Program-made: the position numbers and the translations under genes
NCBI GenBank assembly: GCA_036559195.1
Contig: DATBTN010000014.1
Span: 1 to 33,186, forward strand
Reading direction: 5' to 3'
DNA length: 33,186 bases
Origin: Candidatus Baltobacteraceae bacterium
GTDB taxonomy: Bacteria; Vulcanimicrobiota; Vulcanimicrobiia; Vulcanimicrobiales; Vulcanimicrobiaceae
Notes under the pieces: model-generated
What the model was told of the DNA's origin: nothing
The model's database searches: none
The model's input: only the letters and a program-made list of their open reading frames with translations
Shown here: positions 32,017 to 33,186 of the stretch, one piece after another
Layout of the letters: each line of letters opens with the position of its first letter
How positions within the stretch are numbered: position 1 is the first letter of the stretch

Positions 32017-32910
32017 ATGCAAGATGTCGTTCTTATCGCCAGCCTCCATGCGCGTCATGGTGCGGAGGATTTCGAACGCGCGAAGGGTCTCCTCACGGAG
32101 AAGGGATTGCGCGTGGTCGAAGCCCATCCGGTTCCGGATAAAAAACAGATGCGCAAGCGGGTCCGCGAGGCGATCAAATCCGGGCACAAACTGATCTGCG
32201 TGGCCGGCGGTGACGGCAGTCAAACCTCGGTGGTCGGATATTTCGCGCACACCGACGCCGTACTCGGCGTACTCCCGGCCGGCACCGGAAACAGCTTCGC
32301 GATGAGCCTCGGCATCGCGGGCGAAATCGAAGCGGCGGTCGACGTCATCGCCAACGGTAAAGTCGCCGAAGTCGATCTCGGCAAAGCCGACGATAAGTAC
32401 TTCGCGAATTTCGCGACCATCGGTTTATCCTCGGAGATCGCCGAAGAAACGCCGCACGGGCTCAAAGCCGTGCTCGGACCCATCGCTTACGGCGTAGCCG
32501 GCATCGGACCGATGCTCGCGCACAAACCGTTTACGGCGAAAGTGTCTTGGAAAAGCAACGTTCTCGAACTCGAAACCCATCAGATCATCGTGGTGAACGG
32601 CCGGTATTACGGGCACGAGCCGATCGCGCCGGATCAAACGCCCGTAAACGGCACGCTGGCGTTCTTCGCCACGAGCGGCACGACGCGCATGGATATCGTG
32701 CGCACCTATTTCGCGCTGCTGCGGGGCCAACAGGCCGACCTGCGCGACGCGCATACGTTTTACGCAAAGAAGATCACGGTGAAAACCAAAGGTACGCACC
32801 AACCGGTAAGTATCGACGGCGACGCTCTTTGCGATACACCGATTACGTTTTCGGTCGCCCCGAAGGCGCTGCGCGTGATGGTTCCAGCGAGTTTTCCCGA
32901 GGGCATCTAA
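32017..32910 (+). CDS. Diacylglycerol kinase/YegS-family lipid kinase
   Basis: A 297-residue soluble kinase. VAGGDGSQTSVV (GGDG motif) and LPAGTGNSFAMSLGI are the nucleotide-binding signatures of DAGK catalytic domains. The C-terminal beta domain includes QIIVVNGRYYG and IDGDAL, as in DgkB/YegS. It would phosphorylate diacylglycerol or a related lipid at the membrane. ATG 32017 is used because upstream codons are unlike the family; its Shine-Dalgarno is weak (TAGG within a GGGG/CCCC hairpin). One base separates its stop from the downstream PAP2 start. Confidence 0.9.
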   Translation: MQDVVLIASLHARHGAEDFERAKGLLTEKGLRVVEAHPVPDKKQMRKRVREAIKSGHKLICVAGGDGSQTSVVGYFAHTDAVLGVLPAGTGNSFAMSLGIAGEIEAAVDVIANGKVAEVDLGKADDKYFANFATIGLSSEIAEETPHGLKAVLGPIAYGVAGIGPMLAHKPFTAKVSWKSNVLELETHQIIVVNGRYYGHEPIAPDQTPVNGTLAFFATSGTTRMDIVRTYFALLRGQQADLRDAHTFYAKKITVKTKGTHQPVSIDGDALCDTPITFSVAPKALRVMVPASFPEGI

Positions 32911-32911
32911 C

Positions 32912-33186
32912 GTGCCGTTTGAGGACCGCCTATGGGCGCTGGCGGCGAGTTTTTTCCTACTCTTTATCGCTCTTGGAATCGCCGTTTCCATCCGGCCGGC
33001 GAGCCGGCTCGAACTGCTCGGCGCCGGCGTGCGCGGCCATGCGACCGATCTCGCGATCGCGTTAACCACGAGCGGGCGCGGCCCGTTTCTGCTGGCGTTT
33101 AGCGTCGTTGCCTGCGTCGCGTTTGCGGTCGCGCGCGAGAGCGTGCTCGTGCCCGTCGGCGTCATCGTTTCGCAGACGCTCTCGCA
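32912..33186 (+). CDS. PAP2-superfamily phosphatase, N-terminal part (runs off window)
   Basis: GTG 32912 opens a frame that stays open to the end of the window (91 codons). It is rich in hydrophobic helices (LWALAASFFLLFIALGIAV; FLLAFSVVACVAFAV), with a luminal segment GVRGHATDLAIALTTSGRGP typical of the first part of PAP2 (phosphatidic acid/undecaprenyl pyrophosphate phosphatase) proteins. Catalytic motifs (KxxxxxxRP, PSGH, SRxxxxxHxxxD) lie beyond the edge. It starts one base after the lipid kinase stop, so the two probably act together in lipid phosphate turnover. Confidence 0.65.
   Translation, partial: MPFEDRLWALAASFFLLFIALGIAVSIRPASRLELLGAGVRGHATDLAIALTTSGRGPFLLAFSVVACVAFAVARESVLVPVGVIVSQTLS

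Overview
GC-rich, tightly packed bacterial chromosome with one tRNA and no rRNA, phage, insertion sequence or CRISPR array. The lineage is inferred, not proven. A secretin and type IV pilus genes imply a diderm envelope. A cdaA-ybbR-glmM module and a ydaO-type cyclic di-AMP riboswitch are more typical of Terrabacteria (Firmicutes, Actinobacteria, Chloroflexota and relatives). A diderm, GC-rich Terrabacteria-side lineage such as Candidatus Eremiobacterota (WPS-2), or a neighbour such as Armatimonadota, fits best. Marker-gene phylogeny (RpsT, PriA, AroC, GlmM) would settle it.

Layout. 1-7500 is a mixed housekeeping/accessory stretch: the 3' end of an ArsB-type transporter, a lipoprotein with two cupredoxin domains, an AlkA/OGG-type DNA glycosylase coupled to an unknown gene, an Ldh2-type dehydrogenase divergent from a GlcF-type Fe-S protein, a STAS protein with an NTF2-like partner, a lysine-rich histone H1-like protein and a DUF1835 protein. 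7500-12450 (minus strand) is a cell-envelope and cyclic di-AMP block: an unknown gene, cdaA, cdaR/ybbR and glmM, then a c-di-AMP riboswitch leader and its NlpC/P60 wall hydrolase, a DUF4870-like membrane protein and tRNA-Gln. 12448-15043 (plus) carries rsgA, rpsT with a clear promoter and terminator, and a ThrE-type exporter. 15044-20200 (minus) is aroC-aroK-aroB-priA. 20200-20950 holds two small unknown genes and the second copy of a dispersed repeat.

20966-31808 (minus) is the most notable region: one 13-gene type IV pilus operon in the order pilB, pilT, pilC, a sigma-70 family factor, pilin, a CcdA/DsbD-type membrane thiol transporter, a TPR protein, pilD, pilM, pilN, pilO, a pilP-like gene and pilQ. 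Ten of its twelve junctions are 4-nt ATGA/GTGA overlaps, so the genes are almost certainly co-transcribed and translationally coupled. The sigma factor and the CcdA-like protein are unusual passengers. The pilin encoded next to them has exactly two cysteines, which suggests redox-dependent pilin folding and operon-internal transcriptional control. The window ends with a divergent lipid-kinase gene and the 5' end of a PAP2-phosphatase gene.

Several gene starts were reassigned using Shine-Dalgarno position or 4-nt overlaps. GTG and TTG starts are common here.
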